Positions 36,833 through 46,491 of a DNA stretch of 64,000 bases are shown one piece after another; the first letter of the stretch is position 1; each line of letters starts with the position of its first letter. This stretch comes from Nodosilinea sp. FACHB-131 (GTDB lineage Bacteria; Cyanobacteriota; Cyanobacteriia; Phormidesmidales; Phormidesmidaceae). The stretch is from positions 50,308-114,307 of the forward strand of contig NZ_JACJOF010000032.1 in NCBI RefSeq assembly GCF_014695395.1. The letters run 5' to 3'. Position numbers and translations under genes: made by a program. The notes under the pieces are model-generated. The model ran no database searches. It had not been told where the DNA came from and saw only the letters and a list, made by a program, of their open reading frames with translations.

Positions 36833-37367
36833 GGCGGTTTCTCCCCAACGTCTCTTTCAAGCCCTAGTGGGCACAGCGTAAAATGCTCACCTATCCTCAA
36901 AGTACCGCATGGCCAGAAGTTTGGGCTCATTTTGAGCAATCAGATCCGCCCCAACACTCACAATGTCCCTAAGGCTAGACAGGTACAAGAGGATCAACCG
37001 ATTCGCTGCCAACCCCAGCTCACGGCTGCTTTACTGCATTCCCATCGGCTAGACCTATGCGGCAACAAAACCCTTGAATTCCTAGTCTTAGCTAGACGGC
37101 TAATAATAAATACCAAATCTGCTTCAGAGTTAAATTTACTGAAACATCTCGCTTGATTCGCTTCAACGCGCAAAACTCAAACTTTAGCTCATAGCTTAAG
37201 AAGCTGCTTGAAAAAGATTTGTCGTGGCTTGAGACCCCTTCTGCCGCTTAAAGGGTAAGTTTTCAAGCTCAAAGTGCTTCTCACAGACGTCTATAGCTTC
37301 CGCAGAGCAGGAGAATCCAAGAAAAGTCTCAACTCCTTCTGCGTTGGCAAAACCTTTAAAGCAATTT
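36833..37367. other. intergenic region, no gene seen
   Basis: 535 bases on the boundary of the AT-rich gene. A plus-strand frame continuing from inside the dynamin gene is open but not protein-like. No RNA gene, terminator or repeat was recognised. Base composition falls from GC-rich to AT-rich across it. Confidence 0.45.
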
Positions 37368-38702
37368 CTATGGCGTAGAGTTGCGGCTTTTGTATCTCAT
37401 AAAACCTATGGCCTCTGCTAGACGCATAAGCAAAACCTTAAATTCAGAAATCTTTTGCAGGCCAGTAATCTCTATTACATTTTTAGAGTCAGAAATAATG
37501 ATTGCGGAGTAAGGATTTTTTATAAAAAATATGTCTTTAATTTCACGCACTGCCAATGAGCCTTGGTGTCTTTCACGCCCCCAAAAACTAAAACGCAGAG
37601 AATAAATCAATCTCTCATTGTTTATCCTAAAAATCTCGGACATGCTTACATCTAACGACTTCGAAAGCAAAAACCCACTAATAATTAGCATTTCGAAGAC
37701 GTCAACAAAATTGCCGAGAAGAAAATTAGAGTAATTCCAAAAAAATAGGGTTCCCTGTATGCTCTGTAAACTTTGACCCATATTTTGAACAGGGCTTGAC
37801 CCTAGTAACCCCCAAGCCAGTTCACCTATAAAGCTCAAAAAATTAATACCAATAACCAGAACAAAAGACTTCACCAAAATAATAAAAATCTCACAGGTCA
37901 TTTGCATGTAGCTCTGCAAGTTCCAATGAGATTCAATCGTATATGGAATTGCTTTATGTTTAACTACGATTAGATCACGGCATTCGGCAATCTCAGAGTC
38001 TTTGATAACTTGTCTAAATTTGCGCCTTAAAGTTTTATACTCCTCAAAGTCATGGCTCTTGAGAGCGAGTTCTGGATTTGCCCCGTCGCTGTCTTGGAAG
38101 CATATGGAGACACCGTAGGCTTTAGACAGAGCTAAAGCTTTACTGTAGGTAAGCTGCAAATTTTCACTTTCGTAGAATATAGTTCCTTCAATATCTTGTT
38201 CAGCCTCATCTAGAGCAGGGCAATCTTTGGTTACTTTACTCCTATAAAGCAGGACAACTCGCCAAGCCGTAAATAGACTATTTCTAAACACTTGAGATCT
38301 AACAACTTCTGGTTGAATATTCAAGCTTAAAATCTCGACGTCTAAAGGCAAATATGTCGAGGCCTTTCTAATCAGATTTTTAGACATAAAATTGTCTAAC
38401 AAAAAGCAAATGCAGAACCCAGTAAATATGCCAAATTCAAATTTCTCAAAAGCAAATATAAAAATCAGGCTAGCCAACAACAGAAATGGATAAGACAACC
38501 CAACAACGCCACTGATGCGGCCACCCTCATCCCTAAAAGGATGGGCGACCATACTATACACCTCACTCAGACTAACTCTTGATACTTTGATCATGGCTTC
38601 TGTAGCCACTTTTAGAAGAGCGAAAATATTCAGCAAATAAAAAATGTTTTTAGGGTAGCTCTTATACTCAAACACCTCTCCCGAAATTTCTTCTACACTC
38701 AT
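37368..38702 (-). CDS. AT-rich orphan membrane protein, unknown
   Basis: 444 residues with at least five hydrophobic segments: NIFYLLNIFALL near the N-terminus, PFLLLASLIFIFAF around 70-85, FGIFTGFCICFLL around 90-105, FIILVKSFVLVIGINFLSFIG around 270-290 and a NFLLGNFVDVFEMLIISGFLL helix. Between them a large soluble part (about 130-260) and a basic C-terminal tail lie in the cytoplasm or periplasm. No family or catalytic motif was recognised. Its G+C is far below that of its neighbours and the codon use is correspondingly A/T-ending, so recent transfer is likely. Flanking stretches of over 400 bases without genes isolate it. ATG 38702 is the first start. Confidence 0.65.
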   Translation of the reverse strand: MSVEEISGEVFEYKSYPKNIFYLLNIFALLKVATEAMIKVSRVSLSEVYSMVAHPFRDEGGRISGVVGLSYPFLLLASLIFIFAFEKFEFGIFTGFCICFLLDNFMSKNLIRKASTYLPLDVEILSLNIQPEVVRSQVFRNSLFTAWRVVLLYRSKVTKDCPALDEAEQDIEGTIFYESENLQLTYSKALALSKAYGVSICFQDSDGANPELALKSHDFEEYKTLRRKFRQVIKDSEIAECRDLIVVKHKAIPYTIESHWNLQSYMQMTCEIFIILVKSFVLVIGINFLSFIGELAWGLLGSSPVQNMGQSLQSIQGTLFFWNYSNFLLGNFVDVFEMLIISGFLLSKSLDVSMSEIFRINNERLIYSLRFSFWGRERHQGSLAVREIKDIFFIKNPYSAIIISDSKNVIEITGLQKISEFKVLLMRLAEAIGFMRYKSRNSTP

Positions 38703-39140
38703 AGTTAGGATCTGATGAAATGTGACAGCTGGTTTTAGTCAACATATTCTATAGGACGAAGGAGAACGGATTTCTTGACAGGAATAAATTTTCACCAACT
38801 CCATAGTCTAAACGCTGATTTGTGAAGTAAGCTCCAACGCTTGTGACTAGAAAGCTATATAGTCACGTTATGTTGTTTCACAAGATATTTAGCTAGGAAT
38901 ACCTGCGAGGAAAAAGCTGCAACGCTAGTGACGAAGAGCAGCTCAAATGAATTCTCTAACCCCACCCTACTAAGAGGTGAGAAGGATGATTTTGGGCCCT
39001 ACACATTCTGGAGGGGTGATGGGAAGAAGTTTGAAGCCTGTCTAAGTTGTGATGCGTTCAATCTGGCTTTTAGCATGCCCAGAAGAACTGATGAAATTCA
39101 CATAGCTTAAACAGACTCCTTGGCGACCTACAAGTAGCGG
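38703..39140. other. intergenic region between the AT-rich gene and sufS
   Basis: 438 bases, also rather AT-rich. A 60-codon plus-strand frame at 38928-39110 starts with GTG and contains RRTDEIHIA; it lacks a ribosome site and has no recognised family, so it is not called. No terminator for the suf operon is obvious beyond 39141. Confidence 0.4.
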
Positions 39141-40412
39141 TCAATCGAGTTCTTCAAACACGCTTTTGAAGAACTCGATAGTGTCTTTGAGCACAGCGAT
39201 AAAGCTGTCGATCTCGGCTTTGGTGTTGTAAAAATAGAGGCTAGCCCGAGCGGTAGAGTCTACGTTCAAAACACGGTGCAGAGGCTGGGTGCAGTGATGG
39301 CCCGAGCGAATGGCAATGCCCGACTGATCTAGTAGGGTAGACAAGTCCTGCGCGTGGACGCCCTCAACGGTGAAGGTAGCTAGGGCTGCCCGTCCGCCGC
39401 CGTCGGCTTGGGGAAGCGGGCCGTAGAGGGTGACTTCAGGAATGGTCTGCATTTGCTGGTACAGATAGGCCGTTAGCTCATGCTCGTATGCAGCGATGTT
39501 GTCCATGCCCAGGGTCGAGAGATAGTCTACGGCTGCCCCAAGAGCGATCGCCTCTGCGATTGCCGGAGTCCCTGCCTCAAACTTGTGGGGCAGCGCGGCG
39601 TAGGTGGAGTGATCTAAAAACACGTCGGCGATCATTTCGCCACCACCCATAAATGGAGGCATAGCCTCCAGCACTTCCAGCTTGCCGTAGAGAAACCCAA
39701 TGCCGGTAGGGGCACACATCTTGTGGCCCGAGGCAACGAACCAGTCGCAGCCTAGGGCAGGCAAATTGAGCGGCAGGTGAGGCGCGCTCTGACAGCCATC
39801 AATCAGCACTTTGGCCCCGTGGCGGTGGGCAAGGTCGATGATCTCTTCTACTGGGTTGATGCAGCCCAGGGTGTTAGAAACGTGGTTAACGGCCACTAGT
39901 CGGGTCTTGTCGTTGACTAGCTCACGATACTGATCGAGGTCAAAGGATTGGTCGGCAGTTAGCCCTACAAACTTAAGCACCGCTCCAGTGCGCTGGGCCA
40001 CAAACTGCCAGGGCACCAGGTTGCTGTGGTGCTCCATCACCGAGAGAATAATTTCATCCCCTGCTTTCAGCGTGCTCATGCCCCAAGCGTAGGCCACTAA
40101 GTTGATGGCTTCGCTGGCATTGCGGGTAAAGACAATCTCGTCACGGCTGGTAGCCTTAACAAAGGCAGCCACTTTATCCCTCGCGCCCTCATAGGACTCA
40201 GTGGCCCGAGCGCTGAGGTTGTGCACCCCTCGATGCACGTTGGCATTGTCGTTTTGGTAGTAGTGCTGTAGCGCATCTAGCACCGCCTTGGGCTTCTGCG
40301 AGGTGGCAGCGTTGTCGAGGTAAACCAGCGGCTGACCATTCACCTCCTGATGCAGAATCGGGAAGTCGGCACGAACCTTAGCGGCGAGGGTGAGTTCCTG
40401 GGCGACGGTCAT
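39141..40412 (-). CDS. sufS: cysteine desulfurase SufS
   Basis: 423 residues from ATG 40412; a longer frame to 40490 runs into sufD and is rejected. PLP-dependent fold with Lys in [12 protein letters not shown] and the sulfur-accepting Cys in [10 protein letters not shown]. It takes sulfur from cysteine and passes it to the SufBCD scaffold. It is the last gene of the ftrC-sufBCDS operon, 28 bases after sufD. Confidence 0.96.
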   Translation of the reverse strand: MTVAQELTLAAKVRADFPILHQEVNGQPLVYLDNAATSQKPKAVLDALQHYYQNDNANVHRGVHNLSARATESYEGARDKVAAFVKATSRDEIVFTRNASEAINLVAYAWGMSTLKAGDEIILSVMEHHSNLVPWQFVAQRTGAVLKFVGLTADQSFDLDQYRELVNDKTRLVAVNHVSNTLGCINPVEEIIDLAHRHGAKVLIDGCQSAPHLPLNLPALGCDWFVASGHKMCAPTGIGFLYGKLEVLEAMPPFMGGGEMIADVFLDHSTYAALPHKFEAGTPAIAEAIALGAAVDYLSTLGMDNIAAYEHELTAYLYQQMQTIPEVTLYGPLPQADGGGRAALATFTVEGVHAQDLSTLLDQSGIAIRSGHHCTQPLHRVLNVDSTARASLYFYNTKAEIDSFIAVLKDTIEFFKSVFEELD

Positions 40413-40440
40413 AGGAGTGAGGGGGTGGATGGGTAGGGGG

Positions 40441-41763
40441 TCAGGGCCACTGGGTGATTGCTTCGGCAAGGCGCGATCGCAGCGTCTCAACCGGTATCCT
40501 GTCTAAAATCTCCATAGCAAAAGCATAGATCAGCAATCGCTGGGCTTGGGGAGCGCTAATGCCGCGACTTTGCAGGTAAAAAATCTCGTCCGACTGAAGC
40601 TGGCTCACCGTTGCTCCGTGGGCGCACTTGACGTTATCGGCCACGATTTCGAGCTGGGGTTTAGTATCTATCCGCGCCTGGTCAGACAGCAGCAGGTTGC
40701 GGTTGAGCTGGCTGGCATTGGTGAGCTGGGCTTTTTGGGCTACAGCCATGCGTCCGTTAAAAACGCTGTGGGCTTTGCCATCCACAATCGCCTTGTGCTC
40801 CTGCTCCACAATCCCGTGGGGATGGCTCAGGGCCACCAGGCTGTGGGTGTCAGCGTGCTGGGTAGCGGAGATAGCCCCCAACCCATAGATCCTGGTGGTA
40901 GTTTGTTCGCCGGTTTGGTAAATTTCCCAGTTGTGGCGGGCCAGTTTGGCCCCAAACCCGGCAGCAACCCCAATGTACTGACTATCGCGAGCCTGGGTCA
41001 CTACAGTCTTGCCGATGTGAAAGGTACCTGTGCCCTCTCGCTCGATGCGGCTATGGGTAATCTGGGCGTTGGCGTCGAGCCACAGCTCAGTGACGGCATT
41101 GGTGAAGTGGGTTGCCGTTGAGTTGCCCCAGTAATCTTCTACCAGGGTGAGGGCACTACCCGACTCAGCAACCACTAAACAGCGGGGCTGAACAAGCAGG
41201 GAATCGCCCTGGGCCTGAGACACATAGATAATTTGAATTGGGGTTTCAACCACCTGGTTGCGGGGCAGCCAAACCACCACAGCATCCGTAAAGCCCACGG
41301 TGTTTAGAGCCGTAAACACTTCGTGGTTGCCGCTGGCTTGGGCGAGGCGGTCAGCCAGTTGGCTCTGAAGTTCGGGGCGATCGCCTAGCGAACCAACAAC
41401 TGCCCCCTCTGGCAAGCTACCAAGCTGAGACAGCTCGCGACTCACCCGTCCATTAACGACCACCACCTGAGCGCCAGCGGTCTCTGGCAGGCGCAGCTCA
41501 GCGATATCAGCCTCGGTGACAGAAGCCTCTCCAGTGGTGGCAAAGTCGATGGCCAACATTGCCGATAGGTCGGTGAAGCGCCAGTCTTCCTGTCGAGTCG
41601 AAGGAAAGGTTTGCTCGTTGAGGAAGGAGGCGGCGCGCGAGCGCACCTCCTCTAGAGCCAGGTTCTCGGGCACAGCTGCCTGGGCAATCTGCACCAGCCC
41701 CTTCAGGTAAGCATCGCGCTGATCAGCCGTTCTTAACACGCTCACGTCAGACACAGTCGCCAT
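40441..41763 (-). CDS. sufD: Fe-S assembly scaffold subunit SufD
   Basis: 440 residues from ATG 41763, overlapping the sufC stop by one base (TAATG); an upstream frame to 41802 adds 13 unsupported residues. The SufBD beta-helix core is present with landmarks [35 protein letters not shown] and [25 protein letters not shown]. It pairs with SufB and SufC to build clusters and is thought to help iron entry. Cytoplasmic. Confidence 0.95.
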   Translation of the reverse strand: MATVSDVSVLRTADQRDAYLKGLVQIAQAAVPENLALEEVRSRAASFLNEQTFPSTRQEDWRFTDLSAMLAIDFATTGEASVTEADIAELRLPETAGAQVVVVNGRVSRELSQLGSLPEGAVVGSLGDRPELQSQLADRLAQASGNHEVFTALNTVGFTDAVVVWLPRNQVVETPIQIIYVSQAQGDSLLVQPRCLVVAESGSALTLVEDYWGNSTATHFTNAVTELWLDANAQITHSRIEREGTGTFHIGKTVVTQARDSQYIGVAAGFGAKLARHNWEIYQTGEQTTTRIYGLGAISATQHADTHSLVALSHPHGIVEQEHKAIVDGKAHSVFNGRMAVAQKAQLTNASQLNRNLLLSDQARIDTKPQLEIVADNVKCAHGATVSQLQSDEIFYLQSRGISAPQAQRLLIYAFAMEILDRIPVETLRSRLAEAITQWP

Positions 41764-42551
41764 TACGCCGTCACCCCCGCGCGAAATTCCTCCAGCACCC
41801 ATTCGTAGCCGCGCGACTCTAGCTGCTTAGCCAGGTCTTTGCCGCCGGTCGTGATAATGCGACCATCAGCCATCACGTGGACGAAGTCGGGCACGATGTA
41901 GTCGAGCAGCCGCTGGTAGTGGGTAATCAGCACTACGGCGTTGTCGGCGTTGGCCAGCTGGTTTACCCCACCGGCCACAGTTTTGAGCGCGTCAATATCA
42001 AGCCCTGAATCGGTTTCGTCCAGAATGGACAGGGCCGGTTCTAGCAGCGCCATTTGCAGAATTTCGTTGCGCTTTTTCTCGCCACCCGAAAAGCCTTCGT
42101 TGACGCTGCGATCTAAGAAAGACGCATCCATCTTCACCACGTCCAGCTTTTCTTCGATCAGGTCGTCGAAGTCAAATACGTCAATTTCGTCTTCGCCCCG
42201 AGCCTTACGGTGGGCATTGAAAGCTACCCGCAAAAAGTCGCGGTTGCTCACCCCAGGAATTTCTAGCGGGTACTGGAAGGCGAGAAAAATACCGGCGGTG
42301 GCGCGATCGTGGGGATCTAGCTCAAGAACGTCCTGTCCTTTAAAGTGGATCTCTCCCGCCGTCACCTCATAGTCGGGATGACCCGCTAGCACCTTAGAAA
42401 ATGTGCTCTTACCCGAGCCGTTGAGACCCATGATGGCGTGAATTTCTCCAGCCCGCACCTCCAGGTTGAGGCCTTTGAGAATTTCGGTGCCGTCCACAGT
42501 GGCACGGAGGTCGCGCACCGAGAGAATAATTTCGCTGTTGTCGTTAATCAT
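41763..42551 (-). CDS. sufC: Fe-S assembly ATPase SufC
   Basis: 262 residues from ATG 42551, preceded by AGGAA. The frame is open further to 42644, but that part lies inside palindromic repeats and encodes no homologous sequence, so the shorter start is preferred. ABC ATPase with Walker [11 protein letters not shown]-loop in [11 protein letters not shown], signature FSGGEKKR, Walker [13 protein letters not shown]. It powers the SufBCD scaffold. Confidence 0.96.
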   Translation of the reverse strand: MINDNSEIILSVRDLRATVDGTEILKGLNLEVRAGEIHAIMGLNGSGKSTFSKVLAGHPDYEVTAGEIHFKGQDVLELDPHDRATAGIFLAFQYPLEIPGVSNRDFLRVAFNAHRKARGEDEIDVFDFDDLIEEKLDVVKMDASFLDRSVNEGFSGGEKKRNEILQMALLEPALSILDETDSGLDIDALKTVAGGVNQLANADNAVVLITHYQRLLDYIVPDFVHVMADGRIITTGGKDLAKQLESRGYEWVLEEFRAGVTA

Positions 42552-42563
42552 GGTTCCTTTCCC

Positions 42564-42728
42564 GTAGGGTGGGCACCGCCCACCATGCTCCTGCGCGATG
42601 AAGTTTCGAACTTTCGTTTTTGTAGGGTGGGCATTGCCCACCATCTACCTCTGTCGACTTTGGAGATTCCCTGTTGGTGAATTTCCCGCTTGTAAGGATT
42701 CTCAAGTGGTGGGCAGTGCCCACCCTAC
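42564..42728. repeat. three GTGGGC-type palindromes inside the suf operon
   Basis: Between sufC and sufB, the words TAGGGTGGGCACCGCCCACC (about 42565-42584), TAGGGTGGGCATTGCCCACC (42623-42642) and GTGGTGGGCAGTGCCCACC (42706-42724) each fold into a hairpin. A fourth palindrome-like CCCTCTCCCTAAGGGAGAGG follows at about 42743-42762. This is a common cyanobacterial interspersed hairpin family; related forms occur at 53962 and 57709. Confidence 0.8.
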
Positions 42729-42789
42729 CGGGATTTTCAGCTCCCCTCTCCCTAAGGGAGAGGGGTTGGGGGTGAGGGAGTTCATCCAT

Positions 42790-44229
42790 CTACCCCACCG
42801 AGTTCTCTAACTTCAGCGCCAGCAGCTTATCCGCCTCAGCGGCAAACTCCATGGGCAGCTTGTTAAATACATCGCGGCAGAACCCGCTGATGATCATCGA
42901 CACCGCATCCTCCGGCGAAATGCCCCGCTGGGCAAAATAGAACAGCTGGTCTTCGCCAATCTTAGAGGTCGAGGCTTCATGCTCAACCTGAGCAGTGCTG
43001 TTCTGCACCTGAATGTAGGGGAAGGTGTTGGCGCTGGAAGTATCGCCAATCAGCATCGAGTCGCACTGGGAGTAGTTGCGCGCCCCAGTAGCCTTTGGCC
43101 CAATTTTCACCAGGCCTCGATAGCTATTCTTTGAGTTCGCCGCCGAAATGCCCTTGGAGATAATGGTGCTACGGGTATTTTTGCCCACGTGCACCATCTT
43201 GGTGCCGGTGTCGGCCTGCTGCATATTGTTGGTCAACGCCACCGAGTAAAACTCACCCACAGAGTTGTCGCCCACGAGCACACAGCTGGGGTATTTCCAG
43301 GTGATGGCCGAGCCGGTTTCTACCTGGGTCCAGGAGATTTTAGAATTCTTCCCGGCGCAGAGGCCACGCTTGGTGACGAAGTTGTAGATGCCGCCCTTGC
43401 CGTTCTCATCCCCGGCGTACCAGTTCTGCACAGTGGAGTAGTTGATACTCGCGTCATCCATGGCCACCAATTCGACGGTCGCAGCGTGGAGCTGGTTGCT
43501 GTCATACATGGGGGCGGTGCAGCCCTCCAGGTAGGTCACCGAGCTGCCCGCTTCGGCCACAATCAGCGTGCGCTCAAACTGGCCCGAGTCGCCGTTGTTG
43601 ATGCGGAAGTAGGTCGACAAATCCATCGGACACTGGGTGTCTTTGGGAATGTACACAAACGACCCGTCACTAAACACCGCCGAGTTCAGCGCCGCAAAGT
43701 AGTTGTCGCCGATGGGAATGACGCTGCCCAGGTATTTCTCCACCAGGTCGGGGTGCTCTTGCAGCGCCTCGGAGATCGAGCAGAAGATAACGCCTGATTC
43801 AGCCAGCTTCTCTTTAAAGGTGGTGGCCACCGACACGCTGTCAAAGATGGCATCAACGGCTACGTTGGCCAGCCGCTTTTGCTCCGAGAGGGGAATGCCC
43901 AGCTTCTCGAAGGTGTCGAGCAGAGTAGGGTCTACTTCGTCCAGACTGCCGAGCTTTTTGGGCTGGGTCTTGGGGGCCGAGTAGTAGACGATGTTCTGGT
44001 AGTCGATGGGCGGATACTTGACGTTGGGCCAAGCAGGCTCTTTCATCGTCAGCCACTTGCGGTAGGCCTTCAGCCGAAACTCCAGCATGAAGGCTGGCTC
44101 GTTCTTCTTGGCTGAGATCATGCGCACCACGTCTTCGCTGAGGCCGCGAGGAATGGCGTCGGCCTCAATATTGGTAGTGAAGCCGTACTTATAGGGTTGG
44201 CTAACAAGGGTTTGAACGGAAGCACTCAT
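42790..44229 (-). CDS. sufB: Fe-S assembly scaffold subunit SufB
   Basis: 479 residues, the usual length. Landmarks of SufB are intact: [69 protein letters not shown]. It carries the cluster assembly site together with SufC and SufD. The ATG at 44229 follows ftrC by 66 bases. It is separated from sufC by 238 bases containing hairpin repeats. Confidence 0.97.
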   Translation of the reverse strand: MSASVQTLVSQPYKYGFTTNIEADAIPRGLSEDVVRMISAKKNEPAFMLEFRLKAYRKWLTMKEPAWPNVKYPPIDYQNIVYYSAPKTQPKKLGSLDEVDPTLLDTFEKLGIPLSEQKRLANVAVDAIFDSVSVATTFKEKLAESGVIFCSISEALQEHPDLVEKYLGSVIPIGDNYFAALNSAVFSDGSFVYIPKDTQCPMDLSTYFRINNGDSGQFERTLIVAEAGSSVTYLEGCTAPMYDSNQLHAATVELVAMDDASINYSTVQNWYAGDENGKGGIYNFVTKRGLCAGKNSKISWTQVETGSAITWKYPSCVLVGDNSVGEFYSVALTNNMQQADTGTKMVHVGKNTRSTIISKGISAANSKNSYRGLVKIGPKATGARNYSQCDSMLIGDTSSANTFPYIQVQNSTAQVEHEASTSKIGEDQLFYFAQRGISPEDAVSMIISGFCRDVFNKLPMEFAAEADKLLALKLENSVG

Positions 44230-44295
44230 GACGCGACTCTGTAAACGGGCTGCACAATCGGGGTTAGACAGGAATCTGGCGGGACGGGCAGAAGC

Positions 44296-44655
44296 TTAAA
44301 ACTTGTTGGTTTCGGCACGAATGGTTTCGAAGGTAATGTCTTGCTGCTCGCCCGCGAAGGGGTTGTCGGGCGTGAGAAAGAGCATGCAGTGGCACTCTTT
44401 GCGCTCCTGCATGGGGATGCAGGGACAGTTCCAGTAGATGGCTTTAACCTCAGCCCCTTTGTCTTCGTAATGGCGACAGGGGCACAGGGGCGCGCCGAGG
44501 TCATCTTTGTGTTTGGCTAGACCTTCAAGCACCACCGCAGTCACACCAGCATCGGAGCAAAAGTAGGTGCCAGTGCGCTTGGCGTAGCTCTGGGCAAAGT
44601 TGCGCATGAGCTCTAGGTTCTTGTCGGTGGCCTGATTGGGTTTGAGGTCAGTCAT
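44296..44655 (-). CDS. ftrC: ferredoxin-thioredoxin reductase, catalytic chain
   Basis: 119 residues. The diagnostic Cys pattern is exact: C-P-C, 16 residues, C-P-C, 8 residues, C-H-C, which holds the [4Fe-4S] cluster and active-site disulfide. The enzyme passes electrons from ferredoxin to thioredoxin in light-dependent redox control. It is the first gene of the suf operon in this genome and lies directly behind the two SufR operators, so supply of this Fe-S enzyme appears tied to Fe-S status (inference). The variable subunit ftrV is not in the window. Confidence 0.96.
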   Translation of the reverse strand: MTDLKPNQATDKNLELMRNFAQSYAKRTGTYFCSDAGVTAVVLEGLAKHKDDLGAPLCPCRHYEDKGAEVKAIYWNCPCIPMQERKECHCMLFLTPDNPFAGEQQDITFETIRAETNKF

Positions 44656-44702
44656 TACGGGATTGGTACGCTACACAGCCCAATAATTTTATACAATTAA
44701 AG

Positions 44703-44716
44703 CAACTTTTAAGTTG
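44703..44716. promoter_or_regulatory. SufR operator, site 1
   Basis: CAAC-TTTTAA-GTTG is a perfect match to the CAAC-N6-GTTG palindrome known for SufR. It lies between ftrC (leftward, start 44655) and sufR (rightward, start 44858), so it can control both. Confidence 0.88.
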
Positions 44717-44742
44717 TCTAACTGAATCTTAGACTAGTTTAA

Positions 44743-44756
44743 CAACATAAAGGTTG
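44743..44756. promoter_or_regulatory. SufR operator, site 2
   Basis: CAAC-ATAAAG-GTTG, a second perfect CAAC-N6-GTTG site, lying exactly 40 bases from site 1, almost four helical turns, which would place both bound dimers on the same face of the DNA. Confidence 0.88.
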
Positions 44757-44857
44757 TCAAAGTAGATTATCGTCCGATGGACTGGGATAATCCTGGTCTA
44801 GGTAGGTATAGTCTCCTGTGACTATGTCCTCTATAAGTCTTACTGTGGGCCAACGCC

Positions 44858-45520
44858 ATGACCTCTGTGCAGCAACCCTCTACCTCTACAAAAGACGACA
44901 TTTTGATGTACCTGCTCAGGCAGGGCGAAGCGACAGCCCATGATCTGGCAGAGCACTTTGAGGTGAGTGCCCAGGCCATTCGTCGCCATCTAAAGGATTT
45001 GGAAGCAGAAGCGCTAATCGAGCACCGAGCGGTGCAGGAGGGCATGGGACGACCTAACCACCTGTATCAGATCAGCGCCAAGGGGCGCGATCGCTACCCC
45101 GCTAAGTACGATGAATTTGCGATTTCTCTGCTCGATACCCTGTCTGCCACCATGGGCCAGGAGCAGGTGGGCACCATGCTGCGCAAACAGTGGGAGCGCA
45201 AGGCCCTGGAGTATCGCGATCGCGTCGGCACCGGCAGCTTAGGCGAACGGGTGGCTCGACTGGTGCAGATTCGCCAGGCCGAGGGCTATATGTCTGAGTG
45301 GCACGAGGTCAGCGATGGCGATGTGCGTCAGACCGGCCCTGGCTACATCATCACCGAATATAACTGCGCTATTTCTCACATTGCGGAGTCGTTCCCTAGC
45401 GTTTGCGGCCATGAGCTAGAGATGTTTCAGGTGGCGCTGACCGACTGCACGGTGCAGCGTACCCACTGGCTGGTGAGAGGTGAGCATCGCTGCGGCTACC
45501 TGGTGCAGGGGCGCGACTAG
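44858..45520 (+). CDS. sufR: Fe-S-sensing transcriptional repressor SufR
   Basis: 220 residues. N-terminal winged helix of the DeoR-like type (ILMYLLRQGEATAHDLAEHF, QAIRRHLKDLE). The C-terminal part contains four Cys spaced C-x12-C-x13-C-x14-C, the SufR cluster-binding signature. With an intact cluster SufR represses the divergent suf operon; cluster loss relieves it. Two operators lie upstream, so it probably also controls itself. Confidence 0.97.
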   Translation: MTSVQQPSTSTKDDILMYLLRQGEATAHDLAEHFEVSAQAIRRHLKDLEAEALIEHRAVQEGMGRPNHLYQISAKGRDRYPAKYDEFAISLLDTLSATMGQEQVGTMLRKQWERKALEYRDRVGTGSLGERVARLVQIRQAEGYMSEWHEVSDGDVRQTGPGYIITEYNCAISHIAESFPSVCGHELEMFQVALTDCTVQRTHWLVRGEHRCGYLVQGRD

Positions 45521-46070
45521 GAGATTTAAGCCGTACGAGCTTCAAGGCGGGGCTTTGTCTCTTAGAACTGAGGTCCCATAGGGTTAACCTGCATCTTTCA
45601 CCTGGCCTTTTTGCCCAAAGCCGGTGCCTTGAGCTTTCACCTCGCGTTCCGACCAGAGATGTTTGGCGGACTGTGGTTGGCCAAAAACGTCATTGGTACC
45701 CCGTCTTCCTAGCCTTGGTAAATACCGTCAGCGGGCAGTACGCCGTGGCTCGGAGGGTAAATTGTATGCGGCCTGCTGCGTACGGTGGGCGATTAGCTGG
45801 GGGCCTGGCTCAGCAGTTTGAGATCTAGAAGCATCCAAAGTTCTGCCCGAAACGTAGATCTAGAACAACCCTCTCCAAATAAAGGCGGCGGCTGGGACAT
45901 TCCTGGCAGCCGCTTTTCTCTTTTTTGCAGGGCTTTTGCCAACCTCAGTAGGGTCTGACACTATGAATGTATAGTGACCACCGTGCTTAGGGGAGTCCTT
46001 ACCCTCGGCAAAAACCGAGGAGGCAGTGCGATCGCTATAGTTGTCCTTTAATATTTCCTCGCCTTGAACC
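45521..46070. other. long intergenic region with a distal terminator
   Basis: 550 bases between sufR and a small conserved gene. A strong hairpin with T-tract sits at 45888-45927, some 370 bases past the sufR stop. No supported frame lies in between. The stretch could be a long sufR 3' end or an independent small RNA; see findings. Confidence 0.45.
45888..45927 (+). terminator. rho-independent terminator
   Basis: GCGGCTG (45888-45894) pairs with CAGCCGC (45907-45913), followed by TTTTCTCTTTTTT. The position is far from the sufR stop. Confidence 0.8.
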
Positions 46071-46340
46071 ATGCTTGACCAATCGCTCCAGTTTCTCACC
46101 CCAGAAGAATCGGCGGAAGTCGACAAGGCGCTGCTGTCATCCCCCGAGAAATTTTTGGCCCGGCTCACCATCTCCACGGGCAAGCTACTACGAGTCATTG
46201 CCGCCGATACCAATACCCCAATTGAGGCCCTAACCGCCGTACAGATTATCCAGTGGTTTGAAAAAGATGCCAAGCTCAAGCGTGAGCAGGGGGTTAATGC
46301 GTCGGTGTTGAAGTGGGATGCGGAGAATTTGGAGGGATAA
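46071..46340 (+). CDS. small conserved cyanobacterial protein, unknown
   Basis: 89 residues, largely helical, beginning MLDQSLQFLTPEESAEVDKAL and ending in VLKWDAENLE. A Pro-x-x-A-L-T-A-x-Q-I-I-x-W-F segment near 60-75 looks conserved. No membrane segment or catalytic motif. I recall similar short proteins from cyanobacteria without function. It lies 151 bases before vipp1 on the same strand, with an inverted repeat between. Confidence 0.65.
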   Translation: MLDQSLQFLTPEESAEVDKALLSSPEKFLARLTISTGKLLRVIAADTNTPIEALTAVQIIQWFEKDAKLKREQGVNASVLKWDAENLEG

Positions 46341-46353
46341 GGGCTTGGGGTTC

Positions 46354-46395
46354 AAGGTTTAAGGTTCACAGGGGCGGCTCTAAACCTTAAACCTT
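46354..46395. repeat. inverted repeat between small gene and vipp1
   Basis: AAGGTTTAAGGTT (46354-46366) pairs with AACCTTAAACCTT (46383-46395). The same word family forms the hairpin after vipp1 at 47277-47327. Confidence 0.65.
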
Positions 46396-46491
46396 AAACC
46401 TCGATCCCCCTACCTGAACCCGATCTCCCCTCACTTTCTGTAAACTAGGTAGAGACCATCGCAACACCATAGATTAAGGAAGCAGCACGTC

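Noticed and set aside
36434..37156. 240-codon plus-strand frame running out of the dynamin gene
   Set aside because: Most of it is antisense to the dynamin GTPase domain and the remainder has no protein-like pattern.
38928..39110. 60-codon plus-strand frame near sufS
   Set aside because: GTG start without ribosome site and no recognised family; likely chance in AT-rich DNA.
42552..42644. N-terminal extension of SufC
   Set aside because: The extension is read from palindromic repeats and has no counterpart in SufC proteins; AGGAA precedes ATG 42551.
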